A DNA stretch of 64,000 bases from Sphingopyxis sp. MSC1_008 (GTDB taxonomy: Bacteria; Pseudomonadota; Alphaproteobacteria; Sphingomonadales; Sphingomonadaceae), in the NCBI RefSeq assembly GCF_023197165.1, contig NZ_JALPRD010000001.1, positions 372,001 to 436,000 on the forward strand, in the 5' to 3' direction. A program made the translations under genes and the position numbers. The notes beneath the pieces are model-generated. The model saw only the letters and a program-made list of their open reading frames with translations. It ran no database searches and was not told the DNA's origin. Positions 26,209 through 34,720 of the stretch are shown piece by piece (position 1 is the first letter of the stretch; every line of letters starts with the position of its first letter).

Positions 26209-26927
26209 CAGGTGCCGGTCCGGCTCCCTTTGCGCCGCGGCGCTTCATCGTCCTCGGCCGCGGCTTCGCGTTCGTCGAGTAGGGCCTTCAGCTGCTTTTG
26301 CATCAGGTCGAGCTGGCATTGCAGCAGTTCGACCTTCTGCGTCGCGGGGTCGAAGGTTTCGCTGCACGGCGTGCCATAGGGCACGAACTCGCGCGCATAT
26401 TCGCTGGCGTCGAGCAGGGTCGAACGTGCCGGAATGCCGACCATCACTGCGCCCTCGGGCACATCCTTGGTCACCACGGCGTTCGCGCCGACGCGCGCGC
26501 GGGCATTGACGGTAACGGGGCCGAGGATCTGCGCGCCCGATCCGACGATAACATCGTCGGCGAGTGTCGGGTGGCGCTTGCCGCCGATGCCGTTCGCGGG
26601 ATCGGTGCCGCCGAGCGTCACGCCCTGATAGATCGAGACATTGTCGCCGATCTCGGCGGTTTCGCCGATGACGACGCCAAAGCCGTGATCGATGAACAGG
26701 TGACGGCCGATCTGCGCCCCCGGATGGATGTCGACCGCGGTCAGGAAGCGCGACAGATGATTGACGAAGCGCGCGAGGAAGAACAGCCGCGCTTCGAACA
26801 ACCAGTGCGCGATGCGGTGCATGCCGACGGCGACCAGCCCCGGATAAAGTAGAATTTCCCAGCGCGACCGCGGCGCCGGATCGCGCGCCTTGATCGAATC
26901 GAGATAGGCGACCAGCCCGTTGAACAT
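26208..26927 (-). CDS. Serine O-acetyltransferase EpsC/CysE family
   Basis: 239 aa. Helical N-terminus (ILLYPGLVAVGMHRIAHWLFE), then a left-handed beta-helix of hexapeptide repeats (about 70-175): DIHPGAQIGRHLFIDHG, TAEIGDNVSIYQGVTLGG, and the active-site-type GKRHPTLADDVIVGSGAQILG. This EpsC-class enzyme makes O-acetylserine from serine and acetyl-CoA for cysteine synthesis. Its C-terminus is longer than usual and ends in a charged coiled coil. It is cotranscribed with DUF2794. Confidence 0.92.
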   Translation of the reverse strand: MFNGLVAYLDSIKARDPAPRSRWEILLYPGLVAVGMHRIAHWLFEARLFFLARFVNHLSRFLTAVDIHPGAQIGRHLFIDHGFGVVIGETAEIGDNVSIYQGVTLGGTDPANGIGGKRHPTLADDVIVGSGAQILGPVTVNARARVGANAVVTKDVPEGAVMVGIPARSTLLDASEYAREFVPYGTPCSETFDPATQKVELLQCQLDLMQKQLKALLDEREAAAEDDEAPRRKGSRTGT

Positions 26928-27010
26928 CGCATTGTCCCCTGCGACCCCGTTTGTTCTGGCGAAGATAGTTGTTTGGAGGTGCTATTTCCACCCCCGACGC
27001 GTTTTAATCG

Positions 27011-27610
27011 TCAGCGGCCGAAAAGGCCGAGGCGCAGAAGGAGCATGCCCTCGCTGCGCAGGTGCCGCTCGCCATCATGGCTCGCGATCGCGGCGGCCCA
27101 ACGATCGAGCATCAGGAGCGAGCGGTTTCCGGCGAAAACCCGGCGCGACGGCGCGGCAAGACTCTTTGCTTGGCCGAGCAGATCGCGCGCCTCACGCTCG
27201 CCGTCTTCGACCCCCGCGCCCCACAGGAGACCCCAGCGTTTTCCACCCGCGGCTTCGCCGCCTGACAGCGTGAAAAGTTGCCCGCCGAAGCTCTCGGACG
27301 CGGCGCGCCGTTCGGCGTCATCCTCGGCAAGCAGCATCGCTTCGGCGGCATCGACGAGCGCGTCGAGACCGCTCTGCCCCGCCAAAGTCGCCTGAAGCTC
27401 GGCGAGCAGCGGCTCGCCCTTCGGCAACGCCGCAGGATCGTTAGCCAGCATGGCCATCATATCGCGCCACCAAGCCAGCTTGATCTGCCCGATCAGCGGC
27501 TCGCGCGCATCGAGCAGCAGCTTCGTCAGCCGCGCCGCCAATCCCCACAGCGCCGACATCGCGGCGCGCCGCGCGTGCGGTACGGAGACCAGCACGCGCG
27601 GATCGCGCAT
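27011..27610 (-). CDS. Squalene/phytoene synthase-like protein
   Basis: 199 aa. Resembles the short squalene/phytoene synthase-fold proteins found in sphingomonads: VPHARRAAMSALWGLAARL and AREPLIGQIKLAWWRDMM at the N-terminus. The usual aspartate-rich catalytic motifs are not evident, so this may be an inactive or assembly-factor homologue. ATG 27610 has no ribosome site, and the frame upstream stays open only to a TGA 17 codons before it with no ATG, GTG or TTG. The pdhB stop lies at 27639. Cotranscribed with pdhB. Confidence 0.6.
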   Translation of the reverse strand: MRDPRVLVSVPHARRAAMSALWGLAARLTKLLLDAREPLIGQIKLAWWRDMMAMLANDPAALPKGEPLLAELQATLAGQSGLDALVDAAEAMLLAEDDAERRAASESFGGQLFTLSGGEAAGGKRWGLLWGAGVEDGEREARDLLGQAKSLAAPSRRVFAGNRSLLMLDRWAAAIASHDGERHLRSEGMLLLRLGLFGR

Positions 27611-27638
27611 ATCGGGATAGAAAGCCGTCTCTTGGTCG

Positions 27639-29030
27639 TCAGGCGCGATTGCGGACCGCCTTCACGGCTGCCACCACGCGCGGCGTATCGATCAGCGCGG
27701 CCTTTTCGAGGTTGTGCGCATAGGGCAGCGGCACATCCTCGTTGCACACGCGCATAACGGGCGCATCGAGATCGTCGAAGCCATGCTCCATCGCGACCAT
27801 CGCGAGTTCGCTGGCGATCGAACAGACCGGCCAGCCTTCCTCGACGATGACGAGGTGGTTGGTCTTCTTGAGGCTTGCGAGCACCGTCGCGATGTCGAGC
27901 GGACGGATCGTGCGAAGGTCGATGACCTCGGCGTCGATGCCCTCGGCCGCGAGCAGGTCGGCGGCTTCGAGCGCGAGCCCGACGCCGATCGAATAGCTGA
28001 CGATGGTGACATCGCTGCCCTGACGCATGATCCGCGCCTTGCCGATCGGCAGGACGAAATCGTCGACCTCGGGCACGTCGAAGCTGCGGCCATAGAGCAG
28101 CTCGTTTTCAAGGAAGACGACGGGGTCTTCGGTGCGGATCGCGGCCTTCATCAGCCCCTTGGCATCGGCGGCGTCATAAGGCGCGATCACGATCAGGCCG
28201 GGGACGCTCGCATACCAGGGTGCAAAATTCTGGCTGTGCTGCGCGCCGACGCGCGCCGCGGCGCCGTTCGGGCCGCGGAACACAATCGGGCAGCGCATCT
28301 GGCCGCCCGACATATAGTTGGTCTTCGCAGCCGAGTTGATGATGTGGTCGATCGCCTGCATCGCGAAGTTGAAGGTCATAAACTCGATGATCGGACGCAG
28401 CCCGCCCATCGCGGCGCCCGCGCCGAGACCCGCAAAGCCATATTCGGTGATCGGCGTATCGACGACGCGCTGCGCGCCGAATTCCTGGAGCAGGCCCTGC
28501 GTGACCTTGTACGCGCCCTGATATTCGGCGACTTCCTCGCCCATCACGAAGACGCGATCGTCCTTGCGCATTTCCTCGGCCATCGCGTCGCGCAAAGCTT
28601 CGCGGACGGTCAGGCGGACCATTGCCGTGCCTTCGGGGATTGCGGGGTCCGACGCGCGTTCGGCGGCAGCGGGGGCTGCAGCCGGTGCGGCAGCGGGCGC
28701 CGGTGCCGGTGCCGGTGCCGGTGCTTCAGCCTTCGGTTCGGGCGCAGCAGCCGGTGCGGCGGCAGGCGCCGGAGCGGCCGCTTCCTCGCCCTCACCCGTG
28801 ATCGTCGCGATCACGGTGCCGACCTTCACATTGTCGGTGCCCTCGGCGACCAGAATCTGACCGATCGTGCCCTCGTCGATCGCTTCAAATTCCATCGTCG
28901 CCTTGTCGGTTTCGATCTCGGCGAGAATGTCGCCCGACTTCACCGTGTCGCCTTCCTTGACGAGCCACTTGGCGAGCGTGCCTTCTTCCATCGTCGGCGA
29001 CAGTGCCGGCATTTTCAATTCGATGGCCAT
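27639..29030 (-). CDS. pdhB: Pyruvate dehydrogenase E1 component, beta subunit with lipoyl domain
   Basis: 463 aa. Residues 1-80 form a lipoyl domain ([19 protein letters not shown]; lipoyl lysine in [11 protein letters not shown]), then an Ala/Pro linker, then the E1 beta transketolase-like domain ([62 protein letters not shown]). It catalyses pyruvate decarboxylation together with PdhA and hands the acetyl group to E2. ATG 29030 ([11 protein letters not shown]) is the family start, one base after pdhA's stop. No E2 (pdhC) gene follows here. Confidence 0.95.
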   Translation of the reverse strand: MAIELKMPALSPTMEEGTLAKWLVKEGDTVKSGDILAEIETDKATMEFEAIDEGTIGQILVAEGTDNVKVGTVIATITGEGEEAAAPAPAAAPAAAPEPKAEAPAPAPAPAPAAAPAAAPAAAERASDPAIPEGTAMVRLTVREALRDAMAEEMRKDDRVFVMGEEVAEYQGAYKVTQGLLQEFGAQRVVDTPITEYGFAGLGAGAAMGGLRPIIEFMTFNFAMQAIDHIINSAAKTNYMSGGQMRCPIVFRGPNGAAARVGAQHSQNFAPWYASVPGLIVIAPYDAADAKGLMKAAIRTEDPVVFLENELLYGRSFDVPEVDDFVLPIGKARIMRQGSDVTIVSYSIGVGLALEAADLLAAEGIDAEVIDLRTIRPLDIATVLASLKKTNHLVIVEEGWPVCSIASELAMVAMEHGFDDLDAPVMRVCNEDVPLPYAHNLEKAALIDTPRVVAAVKAVRNRA

Positions 29031-29031
29031 C

Positions 29032-30102
29032 TCAATATTGCTCCACCAGCACGTCGGTATAAAGTTCATGAAGTTCCGGTTCGGGCGCGCTTTCCGCAAA
29101 GTCGGCGGACTCGGCCACGATCGCGCGGATTTCCTTGTCGATTTCCTTGAACTTGTCTTCGGTGATGCCCGCATCGGTCATCAGCTTTTTCAGATGTTCG
29201 ATGGAATCACTCTTGTCGCGCACCGCCTGCACTTCCTCGCGGCTGCGATATTTGGCGGGGTCGGACATCGAGTGACCGCGATAGCGATAGGTCTTGAGCT
29301 CCATCAGCACCGGCCCCTTGCCCGCGCGCACCCATTCGAGCGCCGTCTCGGCGGCGCCGCGCACCGCGAGCACGTCCATGCCGTCGACCTGCATGCCCGG
29401 GATGCGGAAGCTTTCGCCGCGGCGATAGAGCTGGTCCTCGGCCGACGAGCGGTTCACCGAGGTGCCCATCGCATATTGGTTGTTCTCGATCACGAAGATG
29501 ATCGGCAGCTTCCACAGCTCGGCCATGTTGAAGCTCTCGTAAACCTGGCCCTGGTTCGATGCGCCGTCGCCGAAATAGGCCATCGCCACGCCGCCGTCGC
29601 CGCGATATTTGTGCGCGAAAGCGAGCCCGGTGCCGAGCGACACCTGTGCACCGACGATGCCGTGGCCGCCATAGAATTTATGCTCGACGCTGAACATGTG
29701 CATCGAGCCGCCCTTGCCCTTCGAGATGCCGGCCTGGCGTCCCGTCAGTTCGGCCATGATGACCTTGGGATCGATGCCGTAAGCGAGCATGTGGCCATGG
29801 TCGCGGTAGCCGGTGATCACGCTGTCCTTGTCGCCGTCGAGCGCCGACTGCAGGCCGACCGCCACGGCTTCCTGACCGATATAGAGGTGGCAGAAACCGC
29901 CGATCAGGCCGAGGCCGTAAAGCTGCCCCGCCTTTTCCTCGAAGCGGCGAATGAGCAGCATCTCGCGATAGAATTTTTCCAGCTCTTCGGGCGTCGCGTC
30001 ATAGGGAACGGGATCGCGCGGTTGCTCGCGGTTGCTCGCGGCGGCCGGGGTGGATGCAGTCTTTTTGGGCGCGGGGGAGGTTCGCGCAGGTGCTTTGGCC
30101 AA
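29032..30102 (-). CDS. pdhA: Pyruvate dehydrogenase E1 component, alpha subunit
   Basis: 356 aa. Thiamine diphosphate motif [17 protein letters not shown]...IENN is present, as are [11 protein letters not shown] and the phosphorylation-loop-like [20 protein letters not shown]. An N-terminal basic Ala/Pro-rich stretch (1-30) precedes the catalytic domain. Forms the alpha2-beta2 E1 with PdhB in the cytoplasm. Followed by pdhB after one base; preceded by ftsB and eno on the same strand, the canonical alphaproteobacterial order. Confidence 0.97.
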   Translation of the reverse strand: MAKAPARTSPAPKKTASTPAAASNREQPRDPVPYDATPEELEKFYREMLLIRRFEEKAGQLYGLGLIGGFCHLYIGQEAVAVGLQSALDGDKDSVITGYRDHGHMLAYGIDPKVIMAELTGRQAGISKGKGGSMHMFSVEHKFYGGHGIVGAQVSLGTGLAFAHKYRGDGGVAMAYFGDGASNQGQVYESFNMAELWKLPIIFVIENNQYAMGTSVNRSSAEDQLYRRGESFRIPGMQVDGMDVLAVRGAAETALEWVRAGKGPVLMELKTYRYRGHSMSDPAKYRSREEVQAVRDKSDSIEHLKKLMTDAGITEDKFKEIDKEIRAIVAESADFAESAPEPELHELYTDVLVEQY

Positions 30103-30238
30103 GACGGGTTCCTTTGCATTTAGCCGTTACGGCAAGCCGCCATATAGGAGAGCCGCGCCGCACTTGGCAACGCCCACCATGGGCGGGCGCTATGCCAACT
30201 TACGTATGCAGCAAAAGTTCTGCTCACGCCCCCTCTTC

Positions 30239-30341
30239 GTCATTCCCGCGAAGGCGGGAATCCCGCTTTTCCGGACCGAAAAAGGAGGCCGATGCTGCAC
30301 CTGCAAAAGAAAGCGGGATCCCCGCCTTCGCGGGGATGACG
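30239..30341. repeat. Inverted repeat, CATTCCCGCGAAGGCGGGAA family
   Basis: Arms at 30239-30270 and 30310-30341 with about 40 bases between; each arm contains a local palindrome CCCGC-GAAG-GCGGG. Sits between pdhA and ftsB, so may affect read-through. Confidence 0.78.
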
Positions 30342-30358
30342 GGAAGCAGATGACAGCC

Positions 30359-30685
30359 TTACGGTTTCGCGTCGGGTTCCATCGGAATGATCACCTCGTC
30401 GGGGTGATAAGCGCCAAGCTTCTCGCGGACATATTCCTCGGCGAGATCGGGATCGACGCGGCGCCGGTCGAGCAGGTTGACGCGGTTCTGCAGCTCGGTC
30501 TGCTTCTTGGTCAGCTCGCTCAGGATGACGCGCTGCTTTTCGACCGACTGGCCATAATCGCCCCAGGCGTACAGGCCGGTCGGACCGAAAATGATATAGC
30601 CGATCATCGCCAGCACCACCATCACCGCGATGGCGGGACCGGCGGCGCGGTGCATCGATTTGCGGAATTTGTGGCGCTGCGTCAT
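30359..30685 (-). CDS. ftsB: Septum formation initiator FtsB/DivIC-like
   Basis: 108 aa. One transmembrane helix (about 14-36, AGPAIAVMVVLAMIGYIIFG) followed by a coiled coil (GQSVEKQRVILSELTKKQTELQNRVNLL in pieces) and the conserved DPDLAEEYVREKLGAYHPDE. This is the bacterial FtsB/DivIC fold, a small bitopic divisome protein linking FtsQ and FtsL. The eno-ftsB-pdhA order is conserved in alphaproteobacteria, supporting the call. ATG 30685 was preferred to 30721 because it places the helix at the usual distance. Function as the true FtsB is an inference from position. Confidence 0.85.
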   Translation of the reverse strand: MTQRHKFRKSMHRAAGPAIAVMVVLAMIGYIIFGPTGLYAWGDYGQSVEKQRVILSELTKKQTELQNRVNLLDRRRVDPDLAEEYVREKLGAYHPDEVIIPMEPDAKP

Positions 30686-30754
30686 TCCGGCCCTTGAATC
30701 AGAGTTGATTCGCGGCGTCAAGACGTCAGGCCACAGTTTTCCGCAGCTTTGCGA

Positions 30755-32101
<1,347 letters not shown>

Positions 32102-32229
32102 TTAGTGCAACCGCTGCATAGGAATTTTGCGCAGGGATGGAACCATTGGGCTCGCCTTGCTATATATTCCGGTAGGACCAAGAGAGGATGCCCGCATGCG
32201 CGGCGCCCGACACGACAGAAGAGGACTAA

Positions 32230-32781
32230 ATGATGGCCAAAGCCGCTACTCCCGCGACGAAGAAAGCCGCAGCTCCCCGTCCCAAGGCCCCCGCGAAGGC
32301 CGCAGCCACCAAGGCCGCGCCCGCCCGCAAGCCCGCAACCGTGAAGGCCTCCGCCAAGGATCATCCGATCCGCGACCAGATCGCCGCGACGCGCGACACG
32401 ATCAAATCCGAAGCGTCGAAGAAGGCTGCTTCGCTGAAGAAGGACGCGACGACGCTGAAGAACCAGGCGTCGACCAAGGCGCGCGACGCCGCGAACAAGG
32501 GTAAGGACAAGGCCGCCGAAGCCGTCGGCAGCCTCGCCAAGCTGCTCGAAGATAGCGCCGGCACGGTCGATACCAAGTTCGGCAAGCAGTATGGCGACTA
32601 TGCCCGTTCGGCGGCCACGACCGTTGCCGGCCTTGCCACGACGCTCGACAAGAAGGATCTCGACGAGCTCGCCGCCTCGACCCGCGACATGGTCAAGAAG
32701 AACCCGGCGATCGCCGTCGGCGCCGCCACGGTGATCGGCTTCGTGCTCGCCCGGATGCTCAAGGGCAGCTCGAACGATTGA
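32230..32781 (+). CDS. Lys/Ala-rich phasin- or histone-like protein with membrane tail
   Basis: 183 aa. The first 50 residues are Lys/Ala/Pro-rich, like H1-type tails; residues 50-130 are amphipathic helical with many Lys (SEASKKAASLKKDATTLKN); the C-terminus (about 158-178, NPAIAVGAATVIGFVLARML) is a membrane anchor ending in a short basic tail. This C-terminal pattern is that of DUF883/YqjD (ElaB-type) proteins, which bind ribosomes at the inner membrane in enterobacteria. It begins a four-gene run with a YqjE-like holin-fold protein. Confidence 0.65.
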   Translation: MMAKAATPATKKAAAPRPKAPAKAAATKAAPARKPATVKASAKDHPIRDQIAATRDTIKSEASKKAASLKKDATTLKNQASTKARDAANKGKDKAAEAVGSLAKLLEDSAGTVDTKFGKQYGDYARSAATTVAGLATTLDKKDLDELAASTRDMVKKNPAIAVGAATVIGFVLARMLKGSSND

Positions 32782-32788
32782 CAGGGCA

Positions 32789-33253
32789 TTGGCATCTTCC
32801 GATCCGAATACCCCGCCGGTGCCCGACGCGCGCAGCTTTGACGGCATAAGCCACGGCTATGCGCCCGACGGGCGTCCGGTCACGCCGCCCCCCGTTCCGC
32901 TCGAAAAGATCGTCGGCGACGTCGTCGACAATCTCTCGGCGACGGCAAGGGCGGAGCTGGCGCTGATCGAGGCACGCAGCGAACTCGCACTGCACGGCGC
33001 GTCATGGACCGCGGCGTGGGGTGCGGTCGCGGCAACCGCTTTGGGCATCGCCATGCTTGCACTTGCGTTTGGGGCGATCCTTGCGCTCGCGCCGCATGTC
33101 GGGCCGTTCGTCGCGACCTTGATCGTCGTTGCGGTGCTGCTCGTCGTAGCGGGTTTTGCGGGGTGGCGCGCGCAGCTCAGCTATGGCGACATTCGCACCG
33201 CGCTTCGCCGCGACCTGACGAACGAAGGGATCGACGATGCCGCGGACGCGTAA
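32789..33253 (+). CDS. Phage holin family protein (YqjE-like)
   Basis: 154 aa. Two strong hydrophobic helices (about 74-95, TAAWGAVAATALGIAMLALAF; 100-122, PHVGPFVATLIVVAVLL) after a Pro-rich cytoplasmic segment: PF07332/YqjE type, a family named for phage holins although most members are chromosomal envelope proteins. Start TTG 32789 with CAGGG upstream; other starts lie too far in. Followed by a gene overlapping its end by 17 bases. With the preceding and following genes it mirrors enterobacterial yqjD-yqjE-yqjK. Confidence 0.7.
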   Translation: MASSDPNTPPVPDARSFDGISHGYAPDGRPVTPPPVPLEKIVGDVVDNLSATARAELALIEARSELALHGASWTAAWGAVAATALGIAMLALAFGAILALAPHVGPFVATLIVVAVLLVVAGFAGWRAQLSYGDIRTALRRDLTNEGIDDAADA

Positions 33254-33626
33254 CCGCCTGATCGCCGCGGCGCGCCGCTCGATGCTCCAACGCGCCGAAC
33301 TGCACCGCCGGCTCGACGTCGCGCGCGCGGCGCTGAGGCCCAGTGCGCTCGTCGATCGCGGCAAGTATCGGATCGGCGAGAAGGTCGACGACACCGCGCA
33401 TGCGGTGCAAGAGCAGTTTCGCAACAACCGGCTGCCGATCGCGATCGCTGCGGCGGCGGGCATCGTCTGGTTGCTGCGCGAGCCGATCAAGGAACATGCG
33501 CCGCGCCTGGTGCAAAAGATTCAGGACCTGGCGACCGACGTCGCCGATCATTTTCGCTCCGCCGACGAACCGGCGGACGAGGATGAAATTGAACCATTGG
33601 AGGAAGATGATGAAGCCGTTCGGTGA
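33237..33626 (+). CDS. DUF3618-like single-helix protein
   Basis: 129 aa. A basic N-terminus (MPRTRNRLIAAARRSM), an amphipathic central helix, one hydrophobic helix (about 66-82, LPIAIAAAAGIVWLL) and an acidic C-terminus (DEPADEDEIEPLEEDDE). The order - amphipathic, membrane, acidic - matches DUF3618-like proteins often found with YqjD/YqjE homologues. Its start overlaps the holin-family gene and its end overlaps the next gene, so the run is tightly coupled. Confidence 0.6.
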   Translation: MPRTRNRLIAAARRSMLQRAELHRRLDVARAALRPSALVDRGKYRIGEKVDDTAHAVQEQFRNNRLPIAIAAAAGIVWLLREPIKEHAPRLVQKIQDLATDVADHFRSADEPADEDEIEPLEEDDEAVR

Positions 33627-33975
33627 AACCGCCCGCGAGACGCGTGCAAAAGCGAGTGAACTTGCGGAGAAAACCGCCGAAAATGCGCGACTGACCGCCG
33701 AGGCGGCCAAAGCGCGCATCCAGGACGGTTATGGCCGCGCGCGCGCCGCGACCGAGGACTTGGCGGCCAAGGCGAGCGAGCAGGCCGGGGTTGCCCGCGA
33801 AGCCGCGGGCGAAGTCTATGAAAAGGGCAAGGCACAGGCGAAGCGCGCGAACAGCAAGCTGAAGGACGCCGCCGAGAAGCAGCCGCTGGCTCTGGTCGCG
33901 GGCGCGGTTGCGATCGGCGCGCTGCTCGGTTCGTTGCTGCCGAAGGGCCGTAGCAAGGACGATCCCGACAGCTGA
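33607..33975 (+). CDS. DUF883/YqjD-like membrane-anchored helical protein
   Basis: 122 aa. Long amphipathic helix rich in Ala, Glu and Lys (about 5-90), then the C-terminal membrane anchor EKQPLALVAGAVAIGALLGSLLP (95-115) and a basic tail GRSKDD. The helical part plus C-terminal anchor is the DUF883 (YqjD/ElaB) architecture. Starts at ATG 33607 or 33610 (ATGATG after GGAGGAAG). Last gene of the cluster. A second related protein at the beginning of the cluster suggests duplication. Confidence 0.65.
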   Translation: MMKPFGETARETRAKASELAEKTAENARLTAEAAKARIQDGYGRARAATEDLAAKASEQAGVAREAAGEVYEKGKAQAKRANSKLKDAAEKQPLALVAGAVAIGALLGSLLPKGRSKDDPDS

Positions 33976-34061
33976 AAGACAGCTTACTTGCTTATTCGCC
34001 CGTTGCGGAATAGGGGGCTGCGCTTCCCCTCCCCAAGACTTTTACCGGCAGGAATCCGAAG

Positions 34062-34277
34062 ATGAGCAAGCTTCACCTGGTTTTCGGCGGACGCGTCAGC
34101 GACCCGCAGGGCATCGACTTTACCGACCTTCACAATCTCGACGTCGTCGGCCTGTTCCCCGACTATAAGACGGCCGAAAAGGCGTGGCGCAGCGCCGCGC
34201 AGCGCACAGTCGACGATGCCGAAATGAAATATGTCGTCGTCCACCTGCACAAATTGTTGCAGCCGGACGCGGAGTAA
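34062..34277 (+). CDS. DUF4170 family protein
   Basis: 71 aa, complete. The sequence LHLVFGGRVSDPQGIDFTDLHNLDVVG... and MKYVVVHLHKLLQPD match DUF4170, a small alphaproteobacterial family with alternating strands and helices. Function unknown. ATG 34062 follows an apparent AGGAATC ribosome site. It stands downstream of the YqjD-like cluster but separated by 86 bases, so linkage is uncertain. Confidence 0.75.
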   Translation: MSKLHLVFGGRVSDPQGIDFTDLHNLDVVGLFPDYKTAEKAWRSAAQRTVDDAEMKYVVVHLHKLLQPDAE

Positions 34278-34286
34278 ATCTCAAGA

Positions 34287-34367
34287 ACGTCGCCTCCGCG
34301 AAGGCGGGGGCCGATATCCGTCCTTACGCTACATCTCCAGCGACCCCCGCCTTCGCGGGGGCGACGT
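34287..34367. repeat. Inverted repeat between convergent genes
   Basis: Arms ACGTCGCCTCCGCGAAGGCG (34287-34306) and GCGACCCCCGCCTTCGCG (34340-34357) and flanks around about 27 bases. Same style as the other CCGC-GAAG-GCGG repeats; likely also a bidirectional terminator. Confidence 0.75.
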
Positions 34368-34375
34368 ATATGGGC

Positions 34376-34654
34376 TTACCGGAAATTGTCGGCGTAGGCC
34401 TGGATCTTTAGCGTGCGAACGGGGGGCGCGGTCACTTCGACCTCGATGCCATTACGCTCGGCGTAGGCCACCGCTTCTTCCTGGCTCGCAAAGCCCAGAC
34501 GCAACTGGCGCTGCGTGTCGCCGCTGCCCGCCCAGCCCATCAGCGGATCGGCCTTGCGCGCTTCGGCGGGGGCGAATTCCAGCATCCAGCGCTGCGTCCC
34601 GGCACGCCCCGACTGCATCGCATTCTTGGGCTTCTGGAAGATACGCGCTTTCAT
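34376..34654 (-). CDS. NADH:ubiquinone oxidoreductase NDUFS4-like (complex I accessory)
   Basis: 92 aa. The alphaproteobacterial homologue of the NDUFS4 subunit of complex I: MKARIFQKPKNAMQSGRAG, WMLEFAPAEARKADPLMGWAGSGDT and LGFASQEEAVAYAERNGIEVEV. It binds the peripheral arm and stabilises the NADH-oxidising module. ATG 34654 was preferred over the longer 34699 frame because homologues begin at MKARI(F/Y). It lies apart from the nuo operon. Strong family match. Confidence 0.88.
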   Translation of the reverse strand: MKARIFQKPKNAMQSGRAGTQRWMLEFAPAEARKADPLMGWAGSGDTQRQLRLGFASQEEAVAYAERNGIEVEVTAPPVRTLKIQAYADNFR

Positions 34655-34720
34655 CGGGATGTCCTGTAACTGGGGCCTGTTCCGCCGCCTTAGCGCCAAC
34701 CCAGCCCTACGAAAAGAGGT

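Noticed and set aside
27714-29150. 478-residue open frame on the plus strand
   Set aside because: Antisense to pdhB; repetitive Gly/Arg/Cys part mirrors the Ala/Pro linker.
32789-33253. Prophage holin
   Set aside because: The name of the family suggests phage, but no lysin, capsid, integrase or other phage genes are near; better read as a YqjE-like chromosomal protein.
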